DNA from: Nitrososphaeria archaeon | Lineage (GTDB): Archaea; Thermoproteota; Nitrososphaeria; Nitrososphaerales; Nitrososphaeraceae | Length of the DNA: 5,031 nt | Assembly (NCBI GenBank): GCA_021324715.1 | Contig: JAJPIN010000082.1 | Coordinates: 1 to 5,031 of the forward strand | Direction of reading: 5' to 3' | In this document: piece by piece, positions 4,916 through 5,031 of the stretch | How positions within the stretch are numbered: position 1 is the first letter of the stretch | Layout: every line of letters starts with the position of its first letter | The notes under the pieces: model-generated | The model's database searches: none | What the model was told of the DNA's origin: nothing | The model's input: only the letters and a program-made list of their open reading frames with translations | Translations under genes and position numbers: made by a program

Positions 4916-5031
4916 ATATTCTCCTATTTCCACAAATCAAAATATATTGAACTTCGATGTTAGACTGCCTGTGACAAATCTTATACGCGATATAATGTCA
5001 ACCAAATTAGAAACTATTGGAAAATATGAAA
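4863..5031 (+). CDS. N-terminus of a CBS-domain-like protein, 3' end outside window
   Basis: ATG 4863 opens a frame with no stop through the right edge: 56 complete codons. After a polar N-terminal segment of about 35 residues, the stretch LPVTNLIRDIMSTKLETIGK (35-54) matches the opening of a CBS domain. In that motif a short strand is followed by DIM-(S/T), about four variable residues, then T-(I/V). CBS domains usually come in pairs, bind adenosine nucleotides or similar ligands, and regulate attached domains or partners; stand-alone CBS proteins are abundant in thaumarchaea. Only the first part of the first domain is visible, so the rest and the ligand are unknown. ATG 4899 is an inner alternative but has no promoter at suitable spacing. 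The in-frame region upstream closes at TAG 4806-4808. It is divergent from the zinc-ribbon gene. Confidence 0.6.
   Translation, partial: MARPSNLIINTSMVVHHKYSPISTNQNILNFDVRLPVTNLIRDIMSTKLETIGKYE

Noticed and set aside
1..5031. CRISPR array, insertion sequence or defence system
   Set aside because: No spaced direct repeats, transposase motifs or defence-type domains were seen on either strand.

Overview
The window looks like AT-rich archaeal chromosome, most likely from an ammonia-oxidising archaeon of the Nitrososphaerales (Nitrosocosmicus/Nitrososphaera-like). Three things suggest this. Most credible start codons have a T/A-only TATA-like box centred about 24-34 nt upstream and no Shine-Dalgarno, as expected for near-leaderless archaeal mRNAs. 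The small proteins resemble families I know from soil thaumarchaea. Short single genes are separated by long AT-rich gaps. No rRNA, tRNA, transposase or CRISPR array was found, so the lineage rests on family resemblance and is an inference.

Layout. 1-1319 (minus, cut by the left edge): exported glycoside hydrolase family 5 protein with a GTG start and an unusual Ser-Glu-Pro in place of Asn-Glu-Pro at the acid/base site. 1531-1764 (minus): possible small secreted Asn/His/Gly-rich protein. 1765-2070: non-coding, with a 7-bp dyad (1913-1931) and a long two-tier hairpin (1941-2010). 2071-2274 (minus): small cytoplasmic protein of an archaeal MGRT-type family. 2424-2882 (plus, divergent from it): exported FxLYD-like protein. 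2960-3254 (minus): conserved-looking 97-residue protein broken by one extra base. 3454-3813 (minus): exported Ala-rich protein with two TPR-like helical hairpins. 4089-4284 (minus): weak second frameshifted remnant. 4468-4611 (minus): 47-residue four-cysteine zinc-ribbon protein. 4863-5031 (plus, cut by the right edge): start of a CBS-domain-like protein. A small questionable ORF (4787-4915) overlaps its start.

How the genes relate. There is no clear operon. Most genes have their own TATA box, and two pairs are divergent (2274/2424 and 4611/4863). The common theme is export: three confident products and one tentative product carry Sec-type signal peptides. The rest are tiny putative regulatory or structural proteins. 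I see no multi-gene defence, mobile or biosynthetic system. The best leads are the altered GH5 active site, the two small frameshifted genes and the structured intergenic hairpin.
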